From: VXPQ01 sp965116435
Lineage (GTDB): Bacteria; Bacteroidota; Rhodothermia; Rhodothermales; VXPQ01
Length of the DNA stretch: 64,000 nucleotides
Assembly: GCA_965116435.1 (NCBI GenBank)
Contig: OZ220686.1
Coordinates: 2,976,001 to 3,040,000 of the forward strand
Direction: 5' to 3'
Below, piece after piece: positions 1 through 8,479 of the stretch; the stretch's first letter is position 1, and each line of letters begins with the position of its first letter. Below the pieces are notes generated by a model. It searched no databases. It was not told the DNA's origin and saw only the letters and a program-made list of their open reading frames with translations. The translations under genes were made by a program, and so were the position numbers.

Positions 1-1877
1 ATCTCCTCGACGACTTCTTGCAGTTCCTGGTACAGCGAAAGCGTTTCGTCGCTTAGCAGATTGTTGCGCTCGGCGGTGCGGTTCATGGATTCGACCTGCT
101 GGACCAGATCGTTTACCTGCTCCTCCATGCGTTGCTGCTGTTGCTCAATCTGCTCCAGCTGCCGCTGGTCTTCCCAGTCCGCGCGCTGTTTGTTGCGCAC
201 CTCGTCGCGCAGTTCGTCGAATTGTTCGTCCAACTGCTCCGCCTGGTCCAGGATGTCGAGGAGTCGGGATTCTACGCCTTCCTGCTCCTCGCGCAAGGAT
301 TCGTACCGTTCGGCGAGCGACGGCATCCGGAGGAAGCGCGGCGCCGTTTGCGCCGCCTTGTAGCCCGCCCAGGCATCATTGTCGCGCACGCGCACAAAGT
401 ATTCGATCACGTCTCCCGGGACCGGATCGAGGGAGGTCGTTTCGCCGATAAGCCAGACGTAGGTCAGGCGTTGATCCGGCAAGCGCGGATCGGGGAGGGG
501 CAACGGAATCTTTTCGAACGTGTCGGAAGGCTCGCCGAAGCGGCTTTCCGAAAGCCGGTAGAACAGCGCAAGGTCATGGAATCCGAAGTCGTCCCGGATG
601 CTGCCTTCGAGCGTGCGTTGCAGCGTTTCGTCCAGCAAGGCGTCCGGCTCCGGGCGCGTCAGCAGGATGGACGGCGCGCTGTCTTCCTCGACGGAAATGG
701 TATACTCGATGGGGTCATGGTTGTGCGCGCCCCGGGCATTTTCCAGCAGGATCCGGTACGCCCCCTTCCTTGTTATCGTGAAGGCGCCCGCCGCGCGTCC
801 GTCGCGTATTTCGAGCGGGGCGGAGGCGCCGTCGTCGAAGGCGATGGCGGCCCGGACGGTTTCGGAGCCGCCGAGGGCAAGATCAAGGTCCACGCGCGTG
901 CCGGGCAACCCCGCCACGTCGCCCATGTCCGGGTCCAGTTCCTGCGCGGGGAGGCCTGCGTAGGCCGGAGGGCGCAGCGTGATCCGAAGGCTGCGGACCA
1001 GCGGGTAGTCGATGACGGATACGCGACGCCATGGGCTGGCTACGGGGCCCGCCGTCACGCGATAGCGCAGCGGCCGCCGGACATTCTCTATTTCGTGCCG
1101 GAATACGCCGATTGAATCTTCCCGCAGGCGCAGGGTCTCAACGTGATCTTCGGTATCGCGCCGGATCGCTATTTCGAGGACGTCGGGCCGTTCTTGTCCT
1201 GTCGTGCGGGCTTCGATGGTGAGCGTGGACCCCTTGGCTATTTCGATGTCGCCGGGCGTTACGTGGAGCTGGAACGGGACCGGGCGGTCGAAATGGGCAC
1301 CAGGCGAAAGGAGGCGGGCCGAGGCGCCCGTGAAGGTTCCGGGCGCGGCGGCCAGGAAGGCCAGCAACAAAATAACCGGGATGGCGGCAAAGCGCAGGCT
1401 CCGTTTCGCTTTGGAAAAATCGGCCACGGTTTCGAACGGGACGGCCTCGACGTCGGCGCCCAGCATATGCATGGCTTCATCCAGGAGGGGCGGCGGCGCG
1501 TCGCTGTGCCGACCTTCCGAAAGGTCCAGCAGGTTTACGAGGCGGTCCCCGATGCGCGGCATGCGATGCCCGATCTCGCGGGCGACGACATGCAGGGGGC
1601 GGTCGCGCAAAAGCCCCGACAGCATCAGCAGGGGGCGAATCAGGAACCAGGCCAGCAGGCCCAGCGAAGTCCACCCGACGGCCTGGAGCAGCACGCTTCG
1701 CGGGGTTACGTCCAGCCGCCATCCCGCCTCGATGAGCGTCGCCACAAGCCATAGCCCGGCCACGGCGCCTGCGGTCAGGACGCACCCGAAGAGAAATTCG
1801 GCCAGTGTCATGCGCCGGGCCGTGGCGCGCAGGCGCGCTCGAATGCGCTGCAGAAGTTCAGAGGATTTGTCGTGCAT
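1..1877 (-). CDS. DUF4175-type membrane protein, 3' end outside the window
   Basis: Reading leftwards from an ATG at 1877 gives an open frame with no stop that runs off the window edge, so about 625 N-terminal residues are visible. Hydrophobic segments lie at about residues 28-49, 61-83 and 161-178. They are followed by a long, probably extracytoplasmic part. The last visible stretch is rich in Gln, Glu and Asn with a coiled-coil look (for example VQQVESMNRTAERN). This layout fits the DUF4175 proteins of Bacteroidota and Rhodothermota, which are large inner-membrane proteins of unknown function. The assignment rests on layout and remembered similarity, not on a search. The gene diverges from glgC across a 158-bp gap that must hold both promoters. 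Plus-strand open frames over this region are its antisense shadows. Confidence 0.7.
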   Translation of the reverse strand, partial: MHDKSSELLQRIRARLRATARRMTLAEFLFGCVLTAGAVAGLWLVATLIEAGWRLDVTPRSVLLQAVGWTSLGLLAWFLIRPLLMLSGLLRDRPLHVVAREIGHRMPRIGDRLVNLLDLSEGRHSDAPPPLLDEAMHMLGADVEAVPFETVADFSKAKRSLRFAAIPVILLLAFLAAAPGTFTGASARLLSPGAHFDRPVPFQLHVTPGDIEIAKGSTLTIEARTTGQERPDVLEIAIRRDTEDHVETLRLREDSIGVFRHEIENVRRPLRYRVTAGPVASPWRRVSVIDYPLVRSLRITLRPPAYAGLPAQELDPDMGDVAGLPGTRVDLDLALGGSETVRAAIAFDDGASAPLEIRDGRAAGAFTITRKGAYRILLENARGAHNHDPIEYTISVEEDSAPSILLTRPEPDALLDETLQRTLEGSIRDDFGFHDLALFYRLSESRFGEPSDTFEKIPLPLPDPRLPDQRLTYVWLIGETTSLDPVPGDVIEYFVRVRDNDAWAGYKAAQTAPRFLRMPSLAERYESLREEQEGVESRLLDILDQAEQLDEQFDELRDEVRNKQRADWEDQRQLEQIEQQQQRMEEQVNDLVQQVESMNRTAERNNLLSDETLSLYQELQEVVEE

Positions 1878-2035
1878 ACCGCAAAAACCGCCAGGAACAG
1901 ATTTTTTGTGTACCGCATCGCCCCAAGGGAGTTTCCCGGAATGGCTCGCCGTCCGGCATTATAGTTTCGGCATTCGTACCTTGGGAGAAGAGCCATGCGA
2001 TATTTTATCACGAATTCAGGGACTCATTGCGCACC

Positions 2036-3301
2036 ATGGACGAATTACTTGCCGTTATTCTCGGGGGAGGCGCTGGAAAACGGCTCTTCCCGCTTACGAT
2101 GCATCGATCCAAACCAGCGGTTCCGCTGGGAGGGAAATATCGGCTGATCGATATTCCGGTGTCGAACTGCATCAATTCGGATATTAGCCGGATATTCGTG
2201 CTTACGCAGTTCAACTCGGCGAGCCTGAATCGCCATATTGCGCGCACCTACCAGTTCGACCGGTTCCGCGGCGGGTTCGTTACCGTGCTGGCCGCCCAGC
2301 AGACCCCGGAATCCGAAACCTGGTTCCAGGGCACGGCGGACGCCGTGCGCCAGTCCCTGTCCAATATGCGCGCCTACCGGCATTCCCATGTGCTCATTTT
2401 GTCGGGCGACCAGCTCTACACCATGGACTACCGGAAGTTGATGCAGCACCACATCGACAGCGGCGCGGGCGTTACCCTCGCTACGATTCCGGTGCGCGCG
2501 GAGGAAGCGCCTGCCTTCGGCATCGTCAAGACAGAAAACGGATTTGTTACCGAATTTTACGAAAAACCTGCGGCGGACGGCCTGGCGGACAAGGCCAGCC
2601 CGGTGAGCGAGGAGATGCGCGGCGCCGGGCGCGTTTTTCTTGCCTCCATGGGTATTTACGTGTTCGACAAGAACGTGTTGCAGTCGCTGCTCGCCGCCAG
2701 GCCGGATGCGAACGATTTCGGTCAGGAAATCATTCCGGAAGCGATTCGAAAGTATCCGGTGGCCAGCTATGCGTTCGAAGGGTACTGGAGCGACGTCGGG
2801 ACGGTGGAGTCGTTCTTCGAGGCCAATCTGATGCTGGCGAAGCGCTCCCCCGAATATGATATTTATAATGCTACGGCGCCTCTGTACACGAATACGCGCA
2901 TGCTGCCGCCCGCCAAGATATTGAATTCCCATGTGGACGATTCCCTCATCGGGGAGGCGGCCGTCGTGGTCAACAGCCGCATATCAAAGTCGGTGATAGG
3001 CATTCGCTCGTATATCGGCGCGGGCGCCACCGTCGAGAACACGGTTTTTATGGGGGCCGACTATTATGCATGGCACGACCCCCGTTTGCGGAATCCGCCA
3101 GAGGGACCGCCCAGCCCGGGCATCGGCGCGGGAAGCTACGTCGAGGGCGCCATCGTTGATCGGAACGTACAGATAGGGAAACGGTGCGTGATCAAGCGGC
3201 GGGAGGGGGTGCGGCACGCGGACGGCGAGAATTATTTCGTGCGCGACGGCATTATCGTCATTCCCAAGAACGCGCACATTCCGGACGATACCGTCATTTG
3301 A
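2036..3301 (+). CDS. glgC: Glucose-1-phosphate adenylyltransferase (ADP-glucose pyrophosphorylase)
   Basis: This enzyme makes ADP-glucose from glucose-1-phosphate and ATP, the committed step of bacterial glycogen synthesis. The 421-residue product opens with the nucleotide-binding motif LAVILGGGAGKRLFPLT, followed by the sugar-nucleotide segment GKYRLIDIPVSNCINS. A GIVK motif follows at about residue 162 and the C-terminal part is a left-handed beta-helix region. Length is close to the usual 400-430 residues. The open frame extends upstream to 1805, but family homology starts at the ATG at 2036, which is used here. No other glycogen gene is next to it. It converges on pyrF with only 48 bp between the stops. 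Confidence 0.95.
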   Translation: MDELLAVILGGGAGKRLFPLTMHRSKPAVPLGGKYRLIDIPVSNCINSDISRIFVLTQFNSASLNRHIARTYQFDRFRGGFVTVLAAQQTPESETWFQGTADAVRQSLSNMRAYRHSHVLILSGDQLYTMDYRKLMQHHIDSGAGVTLATIPVRAEEAPAFGIVKTENGFVTEFYEKPAADGLADKASPVSEEMRGAGRVFLASMGIYVFDKNVLQSLLAARPDANDFGQEIIPEAIRKYPVASYAFEGYWSDVGTVESFFEANLMLAKRSPEYDIYNATAPLYTNTRMLPPAKILNSHVDDSLIGEAAVVVNSRISKSVIGIRSYIGAGATVENTVFMGADYYAWHDPRLRNPPEGPPSPGIGAGSYVEGAIVDRNVQIGKRCVIKRREGVRHADGENYFVRDGIIVIPKNAHIPDDTVI

Positions 3302-3349
3302 ATCGTTGCCCGCGCTCGCGCAAACGCCCGCGCACAAACGTCCGCCTGC

Positions 3350-4186
3350 TTACCCCCGCGCCGACCCCAGCGCCGTCCGCAAGGTTTCCGCCGCCCGGCG
3401 GGCCGCCGGGGCAAAGTCCTGCCCCGCCGAGGCGTACAGGATGGCCCGGCTGCTGTTGACCAGCACGGGGCCGGACCCCTCGCGCAGGGCGTGCAGCACG
3501 CGTCCGATATCGCCTCCTTGCGCGCCTACGCCGGGAACAAGCAACGGGGCGTCGGGAGCCAGGATGCGTATGCGCCGCAGGGCTTCCGCGTCCGCCGCGC
3601 CCGCCACGAAGCCAAGCGTCCCCGACGCGTTTCCCGGAGATGTCCAGGTCCGCGCGGTCCGCACCACCTGTTCGTAGAGCGGCATGCCCTCGCAGTCCCT
3701 GCGCTGAAAATCCGCGCCGCCCGGATTGGACGTCCGGGCCAGCAGAAAGACGCCCCGCCCCGGCCAGGCGAGGAACGGCGTTACGCTGTCTCGCCCCATG
3801 TATCCCGATACCGTACAGGCGTCGAAGCCGAGCAGGTCGAAGCACGCCTGTGCATAGAAGCGCGCCGAATTGCCGATATCGCCGCGTTTTCCGTCGGCAA
3901 TGACCGGCGTGTCCGCCGGAATCGCGCGCAGCGTGGCCTCCAGAACGCGCCAGCCGTCGGCGCCGAGGGCTTCAAAAAAGGCAAGGTTCAGTTTGTAGGC
4001 CGCCGCCAGATCCGACGTAGCCTCCACAATGGCCTCGTTGAATGCCAGGACGGCCCCGGCGGCGTCCTGCCGTCCGGCGAGCGGAGCGGGAAGCCGGGCG
4101 GGATCGGGGTCCAGGCCCACGCACACGAGCGAGCCAGTCTGGGCCTGACGGTCCAAAAGACGGTCTGCGAAGGAGCGTACGGTCAT
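3350..4186 (-). CDS. pyrF: Orotidine 5'-phosphate decarboxylase, type 2
   Basis: It decarboxylates OMP to UMP, the last step of de novo pyrimidine synthesis. The 278-residue length and the catalytic motif DGKRGDIGNSA (about residues 97-107) place it in the longer type-2 subfamily. Other visible family segments are VCVGLDPDP near the N-terminus, RTSNPGG at mid length and VPGVGAQGGD near the C-terminus. It lies 5 bp downstream of serS on the same strand, so the two are probably co-transcribed. carA and carB for the first step of the pathway are much further right in the window. Confidence 0.95.
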   Translation of the reverse strand: MTVRSFADRLLDRQAQTGSLVCVGLDPDPARLPAPLAGRQDAAGAVLAFNEAIVEATSDLAAAYKLNLAFFEALGADGWRVLEATLRAIPADTPVIADGKRGDIGNSARFYAQACFDLLGFDACTVSGYMGRDSVTPFLAWPGRGVFLLARTSNPGGADFQRRDCEGMPLYEQVVRTARTWTSPGNASGTLGFVAGAADAEALRRIRILAPDAPLLVPGVGAQGGDIGRVLHALREGSGPVLVNSSRAILYASAGQDFAPAARRAAETLRTALGSARG

Positions 4187-4191
4187 GGGGG

Positions 4192-5472
4192 CTATCCGAT
4201 GCGGTCGAAACCGGTCCAGGGGCGCAGCGCTTCCGGGATGGCGATGGTTCCGTCGCGCTGTTGATACTGTTCGAGCAGCGCCGCCACGATGCGCGGAAGC
4301 GCCAGCCCCGATCCATTGAGCGTATGCGCAAGCGTCGGCTTTTTATGGCCTTCGAGGCGACACCGGATGTGCATGCGCCGCGCCTGAAAATCGTCGAAGT
4401 TCGAGATCGAAGACACTTCGAGCCAGCGCTCCTGTCCCGGACTCCAGACTTCGAGGTCGTATTTTTTGGCTTGCGTAAAGCCCATGTCCCCCGTGCACAT
4501 CAGCAGCACGCGCCAGACCAGGCCCAATCCTTTCAGCGGACGTTCCGCATCGCTGCGCAGGGTTTCCAGCGCCTCCCCGCTTTGCTCCGGACGCGTAAAC
4601 CAGACCAGTTCCACCTTGTCGAACTGATGGAGGCGGTTCAGGCCGCGCACGTCCTTGCCGTACGAGCCCGCCTCGCGTCGAAAGCAGGGCGTCCAGGCCG
4701 CGTAGCGGATCGGCAAGCGCGCTCCGTCCAGAATTTCTCCGCGATGCAGGTTCGTCACCGGGGTTTCGGCGGTGGGAATCAGGTAGAGTCCGTCCCTGGG
4801 TACTTCATACATCAGGTCCTCCTTGTCCGGGAGTTGGCCCGTCCCGCGGGCGCTGTCTGCATTCACCAGCAGCGGGGCCTGTATTTCCTCGTAGCCGCCT
4901 TGCTCGGTGGCGAGGTCCAGGAAGTAATTGATGAGCGCGCGCTGGAGTCGCGCGCCCTTGCCCCGGTAGAAAGGAAATCCGGCCCCCGAGACCCGGGCGC
5001 CGCGCTCGAAATCAATGAGGCCGTGCCGCTCGGCCAGTTCCCAATGCGGAAGCGGCTCGAAATCGAAGGCGGGCCGTTCGCCATGCCGGGCGACGGTCCG
5101 GTTTTCCGCCGGCGTATGCCCGACCGGTACGTCCGCATAGGGAATATTGGGAATTTCGAGGAGGCCCCGTTCGAGGCGTTCGCTGGCCTGCGCCGCGGCG
5201 TCCTGGCGTTCCCGGATGGATGCTTTCAGGGCGTTCGATTCGGCGATGAGCGCCTGGGCTTCCTCCTTGCGACCGCTTCGCATATACTGTCCGACCTCCT
5301 TCGAGACGGCATTGGATCGGGCCTGCGCCGTCTGGAGCGCCGCCAACTGATTTCGCCGCTCCTTATCCAGCGCCGCCAGTTCGTCGACGAGCGCGGGGTC
5401 CCCGGCTCCCTTGTCCCGGATGGCTTTTCGTATGCGTTCGGGGTCTTCGCGAAGTAGCTGAATGTTGATCAC
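4192..5472 (-). CDS. serS: Seryl-tRNA synthetase
   Basis: This class II aminoacyl-tRNA synthetase charges tRNA-Ser. The 426-residue product has the usual two-part layout. Residues 1-110 form the charged, coiled-coil tRNA-binding arm. The catalytic core carries the TAE serine-binding motif (TAETPVTNLH), motif 2 (FRREAGSYGKD) and motif 3 (NGSGLALPRIVAALLEQYQ). The start ATG at 5472 gives the typical MINIQLLREDPERIRKAI beginning. A serine tRNA (CGA anticodon) is also in the window at 53536-53622. A 71-bp gap separates it from the upstream RmlD-like gene, and pyrF follows after 5 bp. Confidence 0.97.
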   Translation of the reverse strand: MINIQLLREDPERIRKAIRDKGAGDPALVDELAALDKERRNQLAALQTAQARSNAVSKEVGQYMRSGRKEEAQALIAESNALKASIRERQDAAAQASERLERGLLEIPNIPYADVPVGHTPAENRTVARHGERPAFDFEPLPHWELAERHGLIDFERGARVSGAGFPFYRGKGARLQRALINYFLDLATEQGGYEEIQAPLLVNADSARGTGQLPDKEDLMYEVPRDGLYLIPTAETPVTNLHRGEILDGARLPIRYAAWTPCFRREAGSYGKDVRGLNRLHQFDKVELVWFTRPEQSGEALETLRSDAERPLKGLGLVWRVLLMCTGDMGFTQAKKYDLEVWSPGQERWLEVSSISNFDDFQARRMHIRCRLEGHKKPTLAHTLNGSGLALPRIVAALLEQYQQRDGTIAIPEALRPWTGFDRIG

Positions 5473-5543
5473 GTAGCAAACGATGCGTTTGGGGGATAAG
5501 GAGTGCGGACAAGGAATGCGAACAAGGGGTTCGAAGGGAGCGG

Positions 5544-6443
5544 TTACGGACGCCCGATCTTGCGCAGGCGCTCCCGGAGCGGCCTGGGGCGGTAACCAAG
5601 TTCCGTTTGGGCTTTCAGGATAATCAATCCGGTTTTGGCCGGGCGCTCGGCGGTTTGTCGAAACGTAGCGCTATCGACCGGCTGGATCAGCGTATCGTCC
5701 AGGCCGAACGTCTCGGCGATCGTTCGGGCGAACTCGTACATGGACATCCATTCCGCGCCGGAAAGATGGAACATGCCGCTGCGCTGCCGCCGCACGAGGC
5801 GTTCGACGCCCGCCGCGAGGTCGGTCACGCACGTAGGATTCCGCCATTGGTCCGTAACAATCCGGACCGATTGTCCCGAAGACAGCCGCTCCAGCAACCA
5901 AAGTACGAAATCGGAGCGGTTCGCACGCGATGCGGCGCCGTACACCAGCACCGTACGGACAATGGCCCACTTGTCGAAGCCGGCTTTCCGCACGGCATTC
6001 TCGGCGGCTTGTTTGGATTTTCCGTAGAAATTGATCGGGTTTGGCCGGGCGTCTTCGTGATAGGGGCCGTCCAGCCCGTCGAACACGAAATCCGTGGAAA
6101 GCTGAATGAGGCGGGCGCCGGCGTCCTTGCATTGTTGCGCCAGCGTTTCCACGGCGTCCACATTCACTTTCCAGCAAGCCTCCCGGTTCGTCTCGCAGCG
6201 ATCCACGTCGGTCATGGCTGCGCAGTTGATCACGACGCTGGGCTGGAAATTCCGGAACGCATGGCGCACGTCGCGGCGCGCCGTAATGTCCAGGGGCATG
6301 TATCCATGCGATCCCGGGGCCCGGGTCGTTTCGCTGCGCCCGGTGGCCAGCACGTCGTATTCGGAAAACCGGCCAAGCAGGCCGACCAGTTCCGTGCCGA
6401 GCAGGCCGTTTGCTCCTGTTACGAGTATGCGCTCGTACAACAT
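5544..6443 (-). CDS. RmlD-like dTDP-4-dehydrorhamnose reductase / SDR protein
   Basis: This is an extended short-chain dehydrogenase of 299 residues. It has the NAD(P)-binding motif TGANGLLG at residues 9-16, the NCAAMTDVD segment typical of RmlD, and the catalytic Tyr-Lys in FYGKSKQAAENAV. RmlD reduces dTDP-4-keto-L-rhamnose to dTDP-L-rhamnose for surface polysaccharide. No rmlA, rmlB or rmlC gene is nearby, so the substrate is not settled by context. Related sugar reductases or a MAT2B-like role would fit equally well. It lies between a small outer-membrane protein gene and serS on the same strand. Confidence 0.75.
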   Translation of the reverse strand: MLYERILVTGANGLLGTELVGLLGRFSEYDVLATGRSETTRAPGSHGYMPLDITARRDVRHAFRNFQPSVVINCAAMTDVDRCETNREACWKVNVDAVETLAQQCKDAGARLIQLSTDFVFDGLDGPYHEDARPNPINFYGKSKQAAENAVRKAGFDKWAIVRTVLVYGAASRANRSDFVLWLLERLSSGQSVRIVTDQWRNPTCVTDLAAGVERLVRRQRSGMFHLSGAEWMSMYEFARTIAETFGLDDTLIQPVDSATFRQTAERPAKTGLIILKAQTELGYRPRPLRERLRKIGRP

Positions 6444-6617
6444 GACGTTCCTGTGCGTTTTTGCCTTGGGTCGCGTGCGCCGGTTGCCTCGGGATGCGCC
6501 GGGTTTTCCGCGATTTCCGCGGCGCCGGCGTTTCTGTTGCGTAGTATATCGCGTGCGCCCGAACGCGTCGCCGCGCTCGCAAGGGTTGCGATCAGCATGT
6601 TTATTTCCTGAACATGT

Positions 6618-7100
6618 CTATTTCCTGAAATAGTAGCGTACCCCGATGCCCCCGCCAAGATGCCCGGTGGTTCCGGGCAACAGGTTCAATCGGGGACTCG
6701 CCTGTAAAAAGACCTCATAGCGGTTTGCAAAAAAATGGATCCCGAACGTTCCGCTGACGCCCAGCACGAAATCGCTTTGCGAATCTTTTTGCTGCGCGCC
6801 CGCGAGGACGCCCGGCCCAAAATAATACCCAAGCGGAGAAGCCGGAATAGCGCGTTCCCGCAACACATGCCCGGAAAGGAAGAAAAAATCGTTGAGATTC
6901 CACGAAGCCAGCGCTTCGTAGGCGAATCGCGGCTTTCGGTACCGTTTGAAGGATACGCCGCCGGGCGTTCCAAACTGTACCCCTGCCGCCATGCTGCCCG
7001 GACGCTGCTGCGCATGGATGCGTTCGGTTCCGGTCGTCGCCAGCATGCAGAGCGTCAGCGCGGCGACGGCTCGCAGTGCGCATGCGTTGGAGACATTCAT
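6618..7100 (-). CDS. Small secreted outer-membrane protein of unknown function
   Basis: The product has about 160 residues from the ATG at 7100 (MNVSNACALR). An upstream in-frame ATG at 7142 would put 14 polar residues before the signal peptide, so the later start is preferred. A signal peptide ends near residue 30 (IHAQQ). The mature part alternates polar and hydrophobic residues and ends in an aromatic strand (IGVRYYFRK), as in small outer-membrane beta-barrels. I do not recognise a named family. It is 64 bp downstream of the amidotransferase-like gene and upstream of the RmlD-like gene. Confidence 0.6.
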   Translation of the reverse strand: MNVSNACALRAVAALTLCMLATTGTERIHAQQRPGSMAAGVQFGTPGGVSFKRYRKPRFAYEALASWNLNDFFFLSGHVLRERAIPASPLGYYFGPGVLAGAQQKDSQSDFVLGVSGTFGIHFFANRYEVFLQASPRLNLLPGTTGHLGGGIGVRYYFRK

Positions 7101-7164
7101 AACGACATGTTCCTGGGAATGAGGCGTGGACGTACGCGGCAAGCGCCTGCCGGGCGGCGCGCGG

Positions 7165-8439
7165 TCAGGTTTTCTGCTTTTTCTTCTTGGCCGCAGGAAA
7201 GAGAATGTTGTTCAGGATCAGCCGGTATCCCGGCGAATTCTTGTGCAAATCGAGGTCGGTGGGCGGATCGCCTACGAAATGCTGATAATCTTCCGGGTCG
7301 TGCCCCGCATAGAACGTGAAGGTGCCTTCTCCGAAGTTTCCGTGCAAATATTTGACCTCATCCCGATTGGGTGCTTCCGCGAGCACCACCGCCGAGGGTT
7401 TCACGAGCGCCTTGCGGAAACTGGTGGTCTGTCCGATGAATCCCTTGACGGTCGAGACATGATTTTGCGTGAGCATGGTGGGCACGGGGTCCCATTTTGC
7501 GCTGAACTCGAATAGCGTGAAGTAGTCCAGGGCCTGATGGCGCAAGGCGGGCGGCGGCGGACCCACGTCGATGTTCGAATGTTCGTATTCGCCGGGATGA
7601 AAAACGGGCGTAAAATCTTCGAACGCGAGCGTGACGTCGAAATCGAGGCGCGCCAGGGCGTCCGGGTCCACCGGGTCGCCGTCGTACTCCGCCGGCACAA
7701 TGTCCGTCTGGTGCGCCGCCAGCGCAATATCGTAGGTATCCGTGCCGGAGCACATGGCGAACAGGAAGCCCCCTTGCGCCATGTAGTCCTTGATGGTTTT
7801 GGCCACGTCCAGTTTCAGGTGGCTGGTTTTGCGGAAGCCGTACCGCGCCGCCATTTCCTCGGCCTGCCGCTGCTGTTCGATGTACCAGGGTATGTTCCGG
7901 TATTGCAGGAACTTGCCGTATTGCCCCGTGAAATCTTCGTGATGCAGGTGCAGCCAGTCGTATTCGCGGAGTTCCCCGTCCATGATATTCTCGTCGTACA
8001 GCATGTCGTACGGCACTTCGGCGTATTCGAGCGCCAGCAGCACGGCGTCGTCCCACGGCAGGGTTTGGTCCGGCGCGTACACGGCGATGTTCGGCGCTGT
8101 TTCGAGGCGGACGATCGCCGTGTTGTAGTCTTCGCTTTCCACTTCGGCCACGATGCGGGCGGAGGCGCCCGGGGCGATGCGCTCGAAATGCACGCCGCGC
8201 ACCTGCAATTCCTCTTCGAGCCGATCGAATCCGCTGCTCAGGAAGGAGCCGCCCCGGTAATTCAGTAGCCAGTCCACCGGCTCGCCCTGTTCGAGCAGCC
8301 AGAATACGACGCCGTACGCCTTCAGGTGGTTGGACTGCCGAATATCCATGGGGATCAGGATGTCTTGCGCCCGGACGGGCCCCGTGGCGAGCGGCAGCAG
8401 CGCCAGGAGCAAGCACCATCGAATACTGCGAAGAAGCAT
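7165..8439 (-). CDS. Secreted conserved protein with a class-I glutamine-amidotransferase-like core
   Basis: The 424-residue product starts at the ATG at 8439 with a clear signal peptide (LLLALLPLATGPVRAQ). The mature protein opens with ILIPMDIRQSNHLKAYG. In the middle it has FLFAMCSGTDTYD, which resembles the nucleophile elbow of class-I amidotransferase folds. A HLHHEDF stretch lies before it and a conserved YLHGNFGEGTFTFYAGHD near the C-terminus. I recall Bacteroidota proteins of this type carrying the label 'asparagine synthetase B', but nothing here supports asparagine synthesis, and the signal peptide argues for a periplasmic role. The C-terminus is Lys-rich (AAKKKKQKT). Function unknown. 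Confidence 0.6.
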   Translation of the reverse strand: MLLRSIRWCLLLALLPLATGPVRAQDILIPMDIRQSNHLKAYGVVFWLLEQGEPVDWLLNYRGGSFLSSGFDRLEEELQVRGVHFERIAPGASARIVAEVESEDYNTAIVRLETAPNIAVYAPDQTLPWDDAVLLALEYAEVPYDMLYDENIMDGELREYDWLHLHHEDFTGQYGKFLQYRNIPWYIEQQRQAEEMAARYGFRKTSHLKLDVAKTIKDYMAQGGFLFAMCSGTDTYDIALAAHQTDIVPAEYDGDPVDPDALARLDFDVTLAFEDFTPVFHPGEYEHSNIDVGPPPPALRHQALDYFTLFEFSAKWDPVPTMLTQNHVSTVKGFIGQTTSFRKALVKPSAVVLAEAPNRDEVKYLHGNFGEGTFTFYAGHDPEDYQHFVGDPPTDLDLHKNSPGYRLILNNILFPAAKKKKQKT

Positions 8440-8479
8440 GGTTGTCAAGGGAAGTCGGGAATTCGGAAGACAGATGGTT

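Noticed and set aside
132..1115. Plus-strand open frame of 327 codons
   Set aside because: It is antisense to the DUF4175 gene, whose minus-strand frame reads as a sensible membrane protein; the plus-strand translation is Arg-rich with no domain.
4042..5457. Plus-strand open frame of 471 codons opposite serS
   Set aside because: serS on the minus strand has all class II motifs; the plus frame is an antisense shadow caused by high GC.
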